A stretch of 41,340 nt of DNA from an uncultured Propionibacterium sp. (GCA_938036835.1 CALHWB010000023.1:1-41340); one strand, 5' to 3'. Shown: positions 1 through 9,402, numbered from the stretch's first letter. Numbers and translations are program-made. The notes: generated by a model not told the origin, from the sequence alone.

Positions 1-34
1 ATCATCAGTGCGAAACTTGGGGGCATGCGCTACA

Positions 35-59
35 GGCCCGGCCCCATCGGGGCCGGGCC
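35..59 (-). terminator. Hairpin downstream of ppdK
   Basis: A perfect 11-bp inverted repeat (35-45 with 49-59) has a 3-nt loop and lies about 40 nt beyond the ppdK stop. No T-run follows, as is common for terminators in high-GC actinobacteria. Its position at the gene end is the only other support. Confidence 0.6.
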
Positions 60-100
60 AGCCGGCGATTCAGGGTTCCGCGAGGCCGCGGATCAGCGGG

Positions 101-2746
101 TCACCCGGCGTCCAGGGCCGCCCTGGCGGCCGCAAACCGGGCGATCGGCACCCTGAAGGGCGAGCAGGATACGTAGTCCAACCCGACGGTCTGGAAGAAC
201 CGGATCGAATCCGGGTCGCCGCCGTGCTCACCGCAGACCCCGCACTTCAGCTTCTCGTTAACGCCGTGGCCCTTCTCGACCCCCATCCGGACGAGCTGGC
301 CGACGCCGGCGATGTCGACCGACTCGAATGGGTCGCGGGGCAGGACGCCATCGGTTACATAGCGGGTGAGGAAGCTGTTCTCGGCATCGTCCCGGCTGAT
401 ACCCAGGACGGTCTGGGTCATGTCATTGGTGCCGAAGCTGAAGAAGTCGGCGTGCCGGGCGATCTCGTCGGCGATCAGGGCCGCCCGGGGCAACTCGATC
501 ATGGTGCCGATGGTATAGGGCAGCTCTTTGCCGGCGGCGGCCAGCTCCTCCCGGGCGGTGGTATCGACGATCTCGCGCTGCCTGGCGATCTCGGTTTCCA
601 ACCCGACCAGCGGAATCATGATCTCCACGCCGACGGTCTCGCCTTCCCGCTCCAGCACCGCGAGCGCGGCCCGGATGATCGCGCGGGTCTGCATGGCCGG
701 GATCTCCGGGTACAGCATTCCCAGCCGGCAGCCGCGGGTGCCCAGCATCGGATTCAGCTCGTGCAGCTTCTTCACCTGGGCGAGGGTCGCCCTCTCGCGG
801 GCCAACTCGTCGGCATCGCCGCCGGTCAGTTCAAGCTGCTGCACCTTGAGGGCCTGCTCAAGCTGGTTCGGCAGGAATTCGTGCAGCGGCGGATCCAGCA
901 GCCGCACGGTAACCGGCAGCCCCTTCATCGCGGTGAAGATGCCCTCGAAGTCGGCCTGCTGCATCGGCAGGATCTCCTCCAGGGCGGCCGCCCGCTGCTC
1001 GTGGTTCTCCGCCAGGATCATCTTGCGCACCGCCGGCAGCCGGTCGGCAGCCATGAACATGTGCTCGGTGCGGCACAGGCCGATCCCCTCGGCACCGAGC
1101 TCGCGGGCCTTCGCGGCATCGTCGAAGTTATCGGCGTTGGCGCGCACACCCATCGTCCGCACCTCATCGGCCCAAGTCACCAGGCGCTGGAAATCGGCAT
1201 TGATGCGCGGCGGAATCAGTTTCAGCGCCTCGCCGAAGACCTCACCCGTGGAACCGTTCAGGGTGATCACATCGCCCTCGGCGAAGACCCGGTCGCCGAT
1301 GGTCAGCCGCCTGCCCTCGACATCGATCTTGATCGCGGTGGCCCCGGCCACGCAGGGCTTGCCGAAGCCGCGGGCCACCACGGCGGCGTGCGAGGTCATG
1401 CCGCCGTGGGCGGTCAGCACGCCCTGGGCGACCAGCACCCCGTGAATGTCATCGGGGGTAGTCTCGTAGCGCACCAGCACCACGGCCTCCCCCTGCTGGC
1501 CCCGCGCGGCGGCGGTGTCGGCGTCGAAAACCACCTCGCCGACCGCGGCTCCCGGAGAAGCCGGCAACCCCTTGGTCAGCGGGCGGGCGGTGTTCGACGG
1601 ATCGATGGCCGGGTGCAGCAGGTGATCGAGCTGGGCCGGCTCGATGCGCCGCAGCGCCTCGGCCTTGTCGATGACGCCCTCGTCCACCAGATCGGAGGCG
1701 ATCTTGAGCGCGGCGGCGGCGGTGCGTTTTCCGCTGCGGGTCTGCAGCATGTACAGCTTGCGGTTCTCGATGGTGAATTCGAGATCCTGCATGTCCTTGT
1801 AGTGGGCCTCTAGACGGGCCATGGTAGCCAGCAATTCCTCATAGGCCTCGGGCAGCACATCGGCCATCTCGGCCAGCCGGCGCGGGGTGCGGATCCCGGC
1901 CACCACGTCCTCGCCCTGGGCGTTCACCAGAAACTCGCCGTACAGGCCCCGTTCCCCGGTCGAAGGGTTGCGCGTGAAGCAGACGCCGGTGGCCGAGGTG
2001 TCGCCCCGATTGCCAAAGACCATCTGCATGACGTTGACCGCGGTACCCAGATCGCGGGAAATGTTGTTGGCCTTGCGGTACACCTCGGCGCGGGGATTGT
2101 CCCAGGAGCGGAACACCGCATCGACGGCGCGATAGAGCTGCTCAACCGGGTCGGTTGTCCAATCCCCGCCCAGGGCATCGTTGGAGATCTGCTTGAACTC
2201 GGCGACCAGTTCCTTCAGGTCCTCGGCCGTCAGATCGGTATCGGCCGCGGCACCCCGGGCAGCCTTCTTGGCGCTCAGGGCGTCCTCATACAGTTGCTGG
2301 GAGACGCCCTCGACGACCTCGCCATACATCTGGATGAAACGGCGGTAGCAGTCCCAGGCGAAGCGTTCGTTGTTGGCCTCGGCAGCCACCGCCTCGACCG
2401 TCTCGTCGCTGATGCCCAGGTTGAGGATGGTGTCCATCATGCCGGGCATCGACACCACGGCGCCCGAACGGACCGACACCAGCAGCGGCTTCTCCTTGCC
2501 GCCCAGCCGGCGGCCGGTACGCTCCTCGAAGCGGCGCAGCCCATCGGCGATCTGGGCGCGCAGACCGGCGGGCCATTTCCCATCGCTGTGCATCGATTCG
2601 ACACAGGCCTGGGTGATCACGGTGAACCCGTCGGGCACTGGGACGCCGAGCCGCATCATCTCGGCAACCCCGGCGCCCTTGCCGCCGAGAATGGGCTTCA
2701 TGGATGCATCGCCCTCGGCGATGTCGTATACGTACTTTTCAGCCAC
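101..2746 (-). CDS. ppdK: Pyruvate, phosphate dikinase
   Basis: Cytoplasmic enzyme interconverting pyruvate, ATP and Pi with PEP, AMP and PPi. At 881 aa it has the family's usual length. The N-terminal nucleotide-binding domain opens with the GGKGAG loop (about residues 21-26). The central phosphohistidine domain carries GGMTSHA with His453, and the C-terminal PEP-binding barrel carries CGVCGEHGG with catalytic Cys838. The start is GTG at 2746, preceded 9 nt upstream by AAAGGAG (2756-2762). The next gene leftward is outside the window, and the gene to the right is on the same strand but about 400 nt away, so ppdK is probably transcribed alone. In propionibacteria this enzyme links glycolysis and the Wood-Werkman cycle to PEP supply. 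Identification is secure. Confidence 0.97.
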   Translation of the reverse strand: MAEKYVYDIAEGDASMKPILGGKGAGVAEMMRLGVPVPDGFTVITQACVESMHSDGKWPAGLRAQIADGLRRFEERTGRRLGGKEKPLLVSVRSGAVVSMPGMMDTILNLGISDETVEAVAAEANNERFAWDCYRRFIQMYGEVVEGVSQQLYEDALSAKKAARGAAADTDLTAEDLKELVAEFKQISNDALGGDWTTDPVEQLYRAVDAVFRSWDNPRAEVYRKANNISRDLGTAVNVMQMVFGNRGDTSATGVCFTRNPSTGERGLYGEFLVNAQGEDVVAGIRTPRRLAEMADVLPEAYEELLATMARLEAHYKDMQDLEFTIENRKLYMLQTRSGKRTAAAALKIASDLVDEGVIDKAEALRRIEPAQLDHLLHPAIDPSNTARPLTKGLPASPGAAVGEVVFDADTAAARGQQGEAVVLVRYETTPDDIHGVLVAQGVLTAHGGMTSHAAVVARGFGKPCVAGATAIKIDVEGRRLTIGDRVFAEGDVITLNGSTGEVFGEALKLIPPRINADFQRLVTWADEVRTMGVRANADNFDDAAKARELGAEGIGLCRTEHMFMAADRLPAVRKMILAENHEQRAAALEEILPMQQADFEGIFTAMKGLPVTVRLLDPPLHEFLPNQLEQALKVQQLELTGGDADELARERATLAQVKKLHELNPMLGTRGCRLGMLYPEIPAMQTRAIIRAALAVLEREGETVGVEIMIPLVGLETEIARQREIVDTTAREELAAAGKELPYTIGTMIELPRAALIADEIARHADFFSFGTNDMTQTVLGISRDDAENSFLTRYVTDGVLPRDPFESVDIAGVGQLVRMGVEKGHGVNEKLKCGVCGEHGGDPDSIRFFQTVGLDYVSCSPFRVPIARFAAARAALDAG

Positions 2747-2764
2747 TGCTGAGTTCTCCTTTGA

Positions 2765-3151
2765 CTAGCCAGATCACCCGGAACGGGTCCGTGACTCGCG
2801 GCCGGCCTCCCAAGCGGGAACCGCAAGCAGTATCTATTGTGCCTTTCCGAGCCCAAAGGGCGGAAACCGGCCGGGATGACATGCCAGTTCACCCGAGTCG
2901 CCGCCTGTTCCGGCCGGGACCTGGCCTTCGGCGGCCCGGCCCCGCGGGCCACCGGCGTTCGATCCGGAAGAGCCCATCCGGCCCAGCGACACCCCGGTCA
3001 AGGGCACATCGCCGCGGCCCGGATATGGCGCTGGCGGTACGCCGCTCGAACGCGAGGCCCCGACCGGCGCGGCACACAGGACCGACCGCCCGGGCCGGGC
3101 GGTGGGGACGGCGATTCCCCGGCGAACCGCGGCCGGTCCGGAACCGATCGG
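2765..3151. other. Intergenic, no gene seen
   Basis: About 390 nt upstream of ppdK. Very GC-rich and open in several frames, but no frame shows family-like sequence and the candidate reading frames are Arg/Pro-rich translations typical of non-coding high-GC DNA. It should contain the ppdK promoter. The A/T-rich stretch near 2829-2840 is the only promoter-like patch and I cannot define boxes in it. Confidence 0.4.
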
Positions 3152-3352
3152 CTATTCGCCGGGGGTATCGGCAGGCTCCTCGGCGACGACTTCGACGACC
3201 GCCTCCTCCTCGGTGGCCTCGGCCTCACGCTCGGCCCGGGCCTCCTCGACGATGTCCTGGGCGCCCTTGAGGGCACCGATGGCGATCATGGCGATTCCCG
3301 CCCCCAAGGCGGCACTGACGATGGCAAGTCTGATCGGATTCGGGAAGATCAT
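3152..3352 (-). CDS. Small single-pass membrane protein, acidic tail
   Basis: A 66-aa protein of unknown function. Residues about 8-28 form one hydrophobic helix (rich in Ala, Gly, Ile). The second half is a Glu/Ala-rich charged segment, probably helical and cytoplasmic, ending in PADTPGE. This split between membrane helix and charged helix is unlike the Arg/Pro noise of the neighbouring frames, which is why I accept it. The start is ATG at 3352, with GGAG only just upstream, so initiation is uncertain. It stands alone between ppdK and the methyltransferase, which runs the other way. Similar small membrane proteins are common in actinobacteria, but I recognise no named family. Confidence 0.55.
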   Translation of the reverse strand: MIFPNPIRLAIVSAALGAGIAMIAIGALKGAQDIVEEARAEREAEATEEEAVVEVVAEEPADTPGE

Positions 3353-3617
3353 GCTCCATGCCTACCCGACGTCCGGCCCGCAGGACTCGTCCATCGGTCA
3401 GATCTCTCCCCGGGCATTCCCCGATCGGCGGGTGCGGACCAAACCGAGTTGCTCCGCACCCGGCCCACGGCGGTATCCCCATCCAGGTCCCGGGCCGCGG
3501 GCCACCGGGGCCCGGGAAGCATCCCAAAGCCGGCTTCCCCGGCCGACGCCCCAGCGCGGGCCATGAACGCCCGGCCGGCACCGCAAAGGTGCCCATCGGG
3601 CCTGCGACGATTGGGCC

Positions 3618-4637
3618 ATGGACCGCGTCGATCGCATCATCCGAGCCAATTCGCCCGACCGGGCCGGGCATCTGTTGGTCGTGGATGCCCCCGAGCTGGT
3701 CGAGCCGGCCAGCCGGTTGACCGGACGCGTCAGCGTGTGGTGTGACGACATCCGGGATGCCCGGCGGGTGGCGACCGGGCTGTTGATCGACCGCCTGGAC
3801 GCCGGCGCCCTCGCCGGGGTGGATCTGGTCTGGTTGCGGCTACCACCCGCGCTGGCTGCCCTGGACGAGTACGCCGCTACGGTGGCGTGCCACGCCCACC
3901 GCACCGTGCGGCTGATCGCGGGTGGGCGCAACAAATACCTGACCCGGTCGACGACCGAGGTTCTCGGCCGGCATTTCGCGCAGGTCCGGGGATCCCTGGG
4001 CGCCCAGAACTCCCGGGCGTTGCTGGCCAGCGGGCCGATACCGGTTGCCACCGGCTGGCCACGCCGCCGGATACTGCGCGGCGCGGATATCGGCCTGGCC
4101 GACGACCTGGTGCAGTGGAGCCACGGCGCCACCTTCGCGGCGGGCCGGCTGGACGCGGGAACCCGACTGCTGATCGCCCAGCTGCCGCTGGTGGCCGAGG
4201 CCGGCCGCTACCTGGATCTGGGCTGCGGCTCGGGGGTACTGGCCACCGTGCTGGCCAGAAGACACCCCGGCGCCGAGGTGTTCGCGGTGGACGCGTCCCG
4301 AGCGGCGGTCTCGGCCACCCGGCGCACCGCCGCCGGCACCCAGGTGGTCACCAGCTGGGCCGCCGATCTGGCCGGGTTCGGCGCCGGCGAGTTGGATGTG
4401 ATCGTCTGCAATCCCCCATTTCACCGGGGCACCGCCAAGGATTCCCAACCCGCCCAGGCCATGTTCGCCGAGGCCGCCCGGACGCTGGGTGAGGGCGGCG
4501 AGTTCTGGTGCGTGTTCAACTCGCATCTGCCCTGGCGGAATCGACTTGCCCGGTTGATCGGCCCGACCAGCCTGATCGGCCAGGATCGCCGCTACACCGT
4601 GACCCGCAGCGTGCGGCGGCTCACCCGGCCCGGCTAA
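3618..4637 (+). CDS. Class I SAM-dependent methyltransferase, RsmC/RlmG-like
   Basis: A 339-aa protein with the two-domain layout of RsmC/RlmG rRNA guanine-N2 methyltransferases. The N-terminal half (about 1-180) is a degenerate methyltransferase-like domain. The C-terminal half is catalytic: LDLGCGSGVLA (SAM loop, about residues 199-209) and CNPPFHRG (the NPPFH substrate motif, near residue 266). By family it would methylate a guanine of 16S or 23S rRNA; which base cannot be told from the sequence. ATG 3618 has no Shine-Dalgarno sequence in front. A strong inverted repeat follows the gene at 4690-4716. Confidence 0.85.
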   Translation: MDRVDRIIRANSPDRAGHLLVVDAPELVEPASRLTGRVSVWCDDIRDARRVATGLLIDRLDAGALAGVDLVWLRLPPALAALDEYAATVACHAHRTVRLIAGGRNKYLTRSTTEVLGRHFAQVRGSLGAQNSRALLASGPIPVATGWPRRRILRGADIGLADDLVQWSHGATFAAGRLDAGTRLLIAQLPLVAEAGRYLDLGCGSGVLATVLARRHPGAEVFAVDASRAAVSATRRTAAGTQVVTSWAADLAGFGAGELDVIVCNPPFHRGTAKDSQPAQAMFAEAARTLGEGGEFWCVFNSHLPWRNRLARLIGPTSLIGQDRRYTVTRSVRRLTRPG

Positions 4638-4689
4638 CGTCCCAGAACCGGTTCGCCGCCCGAGCGGGCATCGGCGATCCGGGGCTGGT

Positions 4690-4716
4690 CCGTCCGGTGC
4701 GCGGCGCGCCGGACGG
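4690..4716 (+). terminator. Hairpin after RsmC-like gene
   Basis: CCGTCCGG (4690-4697) pairs with CCGGACGG (4709-4716) around an 11-nt GC-rich loop, about 50 nt beyond the stop codon. No T-run follows. Confidence 0.5.
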
Positions 4717-4778
4717 GAACGGCCGGGCTGGCCACCGGACGACCACCGCCGTCCCGATTCAGCACGGTGAAATCCGGT

Positions 4779-4784
4779 TAAACT
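4779..4784 (+). promoter_or_regulatory. -10 box TAAACT, leaderless start
   Basis: TAAACT fits the actinobacterial TANNNT -10 consensus. It ends 7 nt before the ATG at 4792, so transcription would begin at or next to the start codon. There is no Shine-Dalgarno sequence, which agrees with a leaderless mRNA. Confidence 0.6.
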
Positions 4785-4791
4785 GCCAGCC

Positions 4792-5574
4792 ATGAACAGC
4801 ATCCGGGATTGGATTCCGCGTCAACACGGCGCTTGGGCGATGCTGATCGTCCCCTTCGTGACGGGTGCGGTATTGCGGGCCCGCTCGGCCGATCAGGCGG
4901 CCTGGCTGGCCCCGATGGGCGGCGCTATCCTGACCGGCTATTTCGGTTTCGACATCCTCACCCGGTGGCTGCACGCCAGGCCCGACCGCCGAAGCCGCTA
5001 TCGGCGGCAGCTCATCGGCTACGCCTCGGCGACCGTCCTGCTGCTGGCCCTGGTGCTGGCGCTGGGCGGCTGGCGGCTATTGGGCTGGCTGGTGCCGGGG
5101 ATACCGTTCGGCGCGCTCGCCGTCCGGCTCTCGGCCCGCCGCCGGGATCGCTCGCTGGCCAGCGGATTCGCGACGGTGGCCATGGCGGTGGGATTCGGTC
5201 TGGCGGTCCGGTTCCCCAGCCCGGTCGAGTTGATCCGCGCTTGGCCCACGGCCGGCCGGGACGCGATCGTTTTCGGCGCTCTTTTCGGCTACTTCTTCGG
5301 CACGGTGTTGCACGTCAAGGCGCTGATCCGCGAACGCGGCCAGCCGGCGGCGCGCCGCCGCACCCTGTTCGGTCACCTGATCCTGACCGGCCTGGCCGTC
5401 GTGGCCGCGCTCGCCGGGCTGGCTGCGAATTGGTGGATCGGCTTCTTCGTCCTCGCCACGGCACGCACCTGGTGGTTGACCCGTCCGGCGCTGGTTGGCC
5501 GCCTACGGCCGGGCAGGATCGGCATGGTGGAGATCGTCTTGAGCCTGCTTGCCCTGATCATCGCAATCTGCTGA
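4792..5574 (+). CDS. YwiC-like membrane protein
   Basis: A 260-aa polytopic membrane protein of the YwiC-like family. The N-terminal PRQHGAWAMLIVP stretch (residues 9-21) is the family signature, followed by about six to eight hydrophobic helices with basic loops. The function of the family is not established; in Bacillus, ywiC lies near anaerobic respiration genes. The ATG at 4792 is chosen because the -10 box lies exactly 7 nt upstream and the signature begins at once. The lipoprotein gene starts about 110 nt downstream with its own promoter-like box, so the two need not be one operon. Confidence 0.8.
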   Translation: MNSIRDWIPRQHGAWAMLIVPFVTGAVLRARSADQAAWLAPMGGAILTGYFGFDILTRWLHARPDRRSRYRRQLIGYASATVLLLALVLALGGWRLLGWLVPGIPFGALAVRLSARRRDRSLASGFATVAMAVGFGLAVRFPSPVELIRAWPTAGRDAIVFGALFGYFFGTVLHVKALIRERGQPAARRRTLFGHLILTGLAVVAALAGLAANWWIGFFVLATARTWWLTRPALVGRLRPGRIGMVEIVLSLLALIIAIC

Positions 5575-5654
5575 GCCCCGGCGCCGGCTCGCCGCCGGCC
5601 GGGAAGCCTCGATTTCATCCTGCCGTCCCGGCCGGTGGCCGTTCGGTTTGCCGG

Positions 5655-5660
5655 TAGGCT
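5655..5660 (+). promoter_or_regulatory. -10 box TAGGCT before lipoprotein gene
   Basis: TAGGCT (TANNNT) lies 27 nt before the ATG at 5688. A good Shine-Dalgarno sequence, AAGGAGG (5676-5682), stands between them, so this would be a leadered transcript. Confidence 0.45.
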
Positions 5661-5687
5661 TGGGCCATCGCCGGCAAGGAGGCAGTC

Positions 5688-6440
5688 ATGACCCGCAGCC
5701 CACTGAAAACCCTCGGTATCGGCCTGGCCGCCTTGGCCGCCCTGGGCCTGCCCGCCGCCTGTGGCGGTGGCGGCAGCCAGCCCGCGCCGAACGGCACCGT
5801 CGGCACCGTCGGCGGTCCCGAAAGCAGCGATTCCCCAGGTACCGGTGCCATCCCCGGCTCCGGCAGCCCAGCGCCCGGCGAGGTGCTGGACGCCAGGACG
5901 CTCGCCGAACGGGTGATCGCCGCCATGACCGAATCGGGCGGCTACCGGATGGAGATCGTCTCCACCACGAAATCCGGCGACCAAGTGCACAACGGCTATA
6001 CGGTCGTGGAATTGGACCTGTCGGATCCCATGCGCCCGCTGTCCCGGGCCACCTCGGAAAACGACGGCCAGACCAGCGAGATGATCCGGATCGGCGCCGA
6101 CATCTATATCAAGCAACCGGGCAGCCAGACCTACACCCATTCCACGGTCGACGGCGCGTCCAACCCCACAGATATCGGCTTCGATCAGGTCTTCGCTCAC
6201 GTCCAGGAGGTCAAGCTGGTCGGCCGGGCCGAGACCGCTGGCCAGCAGGTCACCCACTACACCCTGAGCTCGGCGGAACTGATCACCGAACTGTTCGTGG
6301 ACGACGGGTATCGGATCGTCCACGCGCAGAGCCGGGTGTCCAATGCCCAGGTCGAGACCGATTCGGATATGAAGGTCACCGGCTACGGCAAGCGGTTCGG
6401 CATCGAAGCCCCCGACCCGGCCCAGGTGACCGAGGGCTGA
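5688..6440 (+). CDS. Lipoprotein, LppX/LprAFG-like
   Basis: A 250-aa secreted lipoprotein. The signal peptide (basic start, hydrophobic core with repeated LAALGL) ends in a lipobox with Cys at residue 22-23 (PAACGGGG), followed by a Gly/Pro/Ser linker to about residue 65. The remaining 185 residues resemble the LppX/LprAFG fold of actinobacterial lipoproteins, which bind or carry lipids at the cell envelope: a helix with TLAERVIAAM, then alternating strands such as GADIYIKQPGS. AAGGAGG lies 5 nt before ATG 5688. The family call rests on pattern and length, not on a diagnostic residue. Confidence 0.75.
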   Translation: MTRSPLKTLGIGLAALAALGLPAACGGGGSQPAPNGTVGTVGGPESSDSPGTGAIPGSGSPAPGEVLDARTLAERVIAAMTESGGYRMEIVSTTKSGDQVHNGYTVVELDLSDPMRPLSRATSENDGQTSEMIRIGADIYIKQPGSQTYTHSTVDGASNPTDIGFDQVFAHVQEVKLVGRAETAGQQVTHYTLSSAELITELFVDDGYRIVHAQSRVSNAQVETDSDMKVTGYGKRFGIEAPDPAQVTEG

Positions 6441-6532
6441 GCCCGCCGGGGGCGGCCTGCGAAGGCGGGTCCGGTGGGCGCCCGGTCCCGTCCAGATCGG
6501 CGCTCGATGCCGGGTGGCCGGCGGTTTCCCAC

Positions 6533-6538
6533 TAACGT
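6533..6538 (+). promoter_or_regulatory. -10 box TAACGT, leaderless start
   Basis: TAACGT ends 6 nt before the GTG at 6545. No Shine-Dalgarno sequence is present, so the mRNA probably starts at the GTG. Confidence 0.6.
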
Positions 6539-6544
6539 GGTGGT

Positions 6545-7741
6545 GTGCCCGCTTTCAAACCGTTTCGCGCCATCCGATACGCACCGGCAAGCGATTGGGA
6601 TGCCGTGCTTGCCCCACCCTATGACGTGCTGTCCGCGGATGACGTTGACCGGCTCAATGCCCGCGATCCGCACAACATCACCTGGATCGACGTGCCGCGC
6701 GGCGGCGCCGACCGCTATGCGGCAGCCGGCGAGCGCCTGCGGGCCTGGCTGGCGGCCGGCGTCCTGGTCACAGACCCCGAGCCCGGGTACACGATCTACC
6801 GGATGAAACTGACCGATGCCACCGGGCGGCCCCGCACGATCTGCGGGGTGCTCGGCGGTCTCGAGGTGGTGGACGCCGGCGCCGGTGGGGTCTTGCCTCA
6901 CGAGCGGACCACCCCGAAGGACAGCACCGACCGACTCGATCTGACCATCGCCACCGGCGCCAACCTGTCCCCGGTGTGGGGGCTGTCGCTGGCGTCCGGG
7001 CTGACCGCCGCCCTGGCGGCTGGCGGCGAGCCGCTGGCCAGCGTCGAGGTGGACGGTGTCATCCACAGTGTGGAGCGGGTCACCGATCCGGAACGCATCG
7101 CAGGGATCGGCGAAATCATCGGCAGCGACGATGTGCTGATCGCCGACGGCCATCACCGCTACGGCATCTCCCGCAGCTATCGCGATCGGGTGCGCGCCGC
7201 CACCGGCCGGCGGGACACCGCCGCCGAGTACACCTTGGCCTTCGTCAACGAACTGGTCGATGAGCAGTTGTCCATCGAGGCCATCCATCGCATCTATGCC
7301 GGTATCGGCCTAGACCGGCTCAGGGCCGAACTGGCGGGCAGTTTCACCTTCGAGCCCGTGACCGGCGAACTCGGCCCGGCCACCTTGGCGCAGATGGTCC
7401 GCGACGAGCGCCTGGTGCTGCTGGACGCTCAAGGCGGCGCCGAATGGCTGGTGCCGCGGCCCGGCGCGTTCGACCGGGTTCGCGCCTTGGATGGCGCCTG
7501 GTTGGAGCATGCGTTGGCCGGCAGCGCGGCCCAGGTCGGCTATCAGCACGGCCTGGCCGAGGTGCGTGCGACGCTGGCCGGCGGGACGCACACCGCGGCG
7601 GTGCTGATCCGGCCCACCTCGCTGGCGGAGATCCAGCGTACCGCCCGGGAAGGCCTGCTGATGCCTCCGAAGTCCACCTTCTTCACCCCGAAACTGCTGA
7701 CCGGTCTGGTGATCCGAGCCACCGAGGCGTTACCGCACTGA
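6545..7741 (+). CDS. DUF1015 family protein
   Basis: A 398-aa cytoplasmic protein of the DUF1015 family. Recognisable marks are the N-terminal PFRAIRYAP and APPYDVL, and the central IADGHHRYGIS. The HHR segment near residue 204 is the most conserved part of the family and is thought to be nucleotide- or metal-binding, but no reaction is established for actinobacterial members. The start is GTG 6545, because the -10 box leaves no room for a leader. A CGCCCCGG/CCGGGGCG hairpin follows the gene. DUF1015 genes in other bacteria often sit near serine biosynthesis; here the neighbours give no such hint. Confidence 0.85.
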   Translation: MPAFKPFRAIRYAPASDWDAVLAPPYDVLSADDVDRLNARDPHNITWIDVPRGGADRYAAAGERLRAWLAAGVLVTDPEPGYTIYRMKLTDATGRPRTICGVLGGLEVVDAGAGGVLPHERTTPKDSTDRLDLTIATGANLSPVWGLSLASGLTAALAAGGEPLASVEVDGVIHSVERVTDPERIAGIGEIIGSDDVLIADGHHRYGISRSYRDRVRAATGRRDTAAEYTLAFVNELVDEQLSIEAIHRIYAGIGLDRLRAELAGSFTFEPVTGELGPATLAQMVRDERLVLLDAQGGAEWLVPRPGAFDRVRALDGAWLEHALAGSAAQVGYQHGLAEVRATLAGGTHTAAVLIRPTSLAEIQRTAREGLLMPPKSTFFTPKLLTGLVIRATEALPH

Positions 7742-7800
7742 CCGGCCGGCCCGCAGGCCTGTTCGGCCAGGTTCCAGTTGCTGTCGGTTCGGCCGTCCTG

Positions 7801-7824
7801 CGCCCCGGGCCTCATTCCGGGGCG
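7801..7824 (+). terminator. Hairpin after DUF1015 gene
   Basis: CGCCCCGG (7801-7808) and CCGGGGCG (7817-7824) form an 8-bp perfect stem with an 8-nt loop, about 60 nt beyond the stop codon and just before the next promoter. Confidence 0.55.
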
Positions 7825-7840
7825 GTGGCCGATAGCCTTG

Positions 7841-7863
7841 TAGCGTCCGTACTTACAGGGAGG
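7841..7863 (+). promoter_or_regulatory. -10 box and RBS of CoA-transferase gene
   Basis: TAGCGT (7841-7846) is a TANNNT -10 candidate; TAGCCT at 7833-7838 is an alternative. AGGGAGG (7857-7863) lies 5 nt before the ATG at 7869 and is one of the strongest Shine-Dalgarno sequences in the window, as expected for a highly expressed fermentation enzyme. Confidence 0.5.
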
Positions 7864-7868
7864 TAGCA

Positions 7869-9380
7869 ATGGCAGCTCGCATCGCGAACGCGGAATTGGC
7901 CAACAAGATCATGGGTGCCGCCGATGCGGCGGCGATGGTCAATCCGGGAGACTCGATCGGTTTCTCCGGATTCACCGGAGCCGGCTATCCGAAGGAGTTC
8001 CCGGTGGCGTTGGCGGCGCGAATCAAGGAATTCCACGACCGGGGCGAGGATTTCCGGATCCGCATGTTCACCGGAGCCTCCACCGCCCCCGAATTGGATG
8101 GCGCCCTGGCCGAGGCCAACGGCGTCGCCTTCCGGTCCCCCTACCAGTCCGATCCCGGCATGCGCGCCAAGATCAATGCTGGTGACACCCACTACCAGGA
8201 CATTCACCTGTCGCACACCGCGAAGCTGATGAGCATGGGCTTCTTCGGCAAGCTGGATTTCGCGGTGGTGGAGGCCACCGCCATCACCGGCGAGGGCGAT
8301 CTGGTGCCCAGTTCGTCGGTGGGCGCCAACCGCACCTACCTGGAAGTCGCCGACAAGATCATCATCGAGGTGAACTCCTGGCAGACCGAGGAACTGTTCG
8401 GGCTGCACGACATCTACTACGGCATGGGGATCGGACCGCGGCGCGAACCGATCCCCATCAACCATCCCGGCGATATCGTGGGCCGTCCCACCTTCCAGAT
8501 CGATCTGAGCAAGGTGGTCGCCGTCGTCCAGACCGATGCCGCGGACCGCAACAGCCCGTTCAAGCCGCTGGACGACGATTCGAAGGCGATCGCCGGTCAT
8601 CTGCTCGACTTCTTCGACACAGAGGTGGCCGCCGGGCGGATGCCGCAGAATCTGTTCCCATTGCAGTCGGGTGTCGGCAATATCGCCAATGCGGTACTGG
8701 CCGGCCTGCTGGATTCCCACTACGAGAACCTGACCAGCTATACCGAGGTGATCCAAGATGGCATGGTCGACCTGATCGATGCCGGGAAGATCACGGTGGC
8801 CTCGGGTACCGCCTTTTCGCTGTCTCCGGACATGGCCCATCACATGAACGAGCACGCCCGCGACTACCGCCGCAAAATCATTCTCCGTCCCCAGGATGTC
8901 TCGAACCATCCCGAGGTGATCCGGCGGCAACTCGTCATCGCCTGCAATGCCATGATCGAGGCCGACATCTATGGCAATGTGAACTCAACCCACGTGATGG
9001 GTACCCGCATGATGAACGGTATCGGCGGTTCGGGAGACTTCTCCCGCAACGCCGGCTATTCGATCTTTGTCAGTCCCTCGGTGGCCAAGAACGGGGCGAT
9101 CTCGACCATCGTGCCGATGGTCAGCCATCACGACCATACAGAGCACGACACGATGATCCTAATCACCGAGCAGGGGGTGGCCGATATGCGCGGGCTGTCG
9201 CCCCGGCAGCGGGCCGAGCAGGTCATCGAAAACTGCGTCCACCCCGATTACAGGGAGCAGTTGCGCGATTACTACGCCCAGGCGCTGAAGGTGAGCAAGG
9301 GTATCCAAACCCCGCACGATCTCACCAGGGCGCTTGGCTGGCACCAGCGTTTCCTGGAGACCGGAACCATGAAGGCCTGA
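7869..9380 (+). CDS. Succinate/acetate/propionate-type CoA-transferase
   Basis: A 503-aa enzyme of the acetyl-CoA hydrolase/transferase family (Cat1, AarC type). It moves CoA between succinate and acetate or propionate. In propionibacteria the propionyl-CoA:succinate CoA-transferase closes the Wood-Werkman cycle, and that is the likely role here. The sequence holds SGVGNIANAVL (267-277) followed by SYTEVIQDG, whose Glu293 aligns with the catalytic glutamate of AarC. The C-terminal part has GSGDFSRNA and ITEQGVADMRGL, typical of the family. Length and motifs are complete. Substrate choice between acetate and propionate cannot be read from the sequence. Two hairpins follow. Confidence 0.92.
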   Translation: MAARIANAELANKIMGAADAAAMVNPGDSIGFSGFTGAGYPKEFPVALAARIKEFHDRGEDFRIRMFTGASTAPELDGALAEANGVAFRSPYQSDPGMRAKINAGDTHYQDIHLSHTAKLMSMGFFGKLDFAVVEATAITGEGDLVPSSSVGANRTYLEVADKIIIEVNSWQTEELFGLHDIYYGMGIGPRREPIPINHPGDIVGRPTFQIDLSKVVAVVQTDAADRNSPFKPLDDDSKAIAGHLLDFFDTEVAAGRMPQNLFPLQSGVGNIANAVLAGLLDSHYENLTSYTEVIQDGMVDLIDAGKITVASGTAFSLSPDMAHHMNEHARDYRRKIILRPQDVSNHPEVIRRQLVIACNAMIEADIYGNVNSTHVMGTRMMNGIGGSGDFSRNAGYSIFVSPSVAKNGAISTIVPMVSHHDHTEHDTMILITEQGVADMRGLSPRQRAEQVIENCVHPDYREQLRDYYAQALKVSKGIQTPHDLTRALGWHQRFLETGTMKA

Positions 9381-9402
9381 GCCCGGTGGGTTCTGCGATA
9401 CC

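Noticed and set aside
8..1813. 601-codon open frame on the plus strand opposite ppdK
   Set aside because: Its translation is Gly/Arg/His-rich without any family pattern; it is the usual antisense shadow of a GC-rich gene whose true frame is certain.
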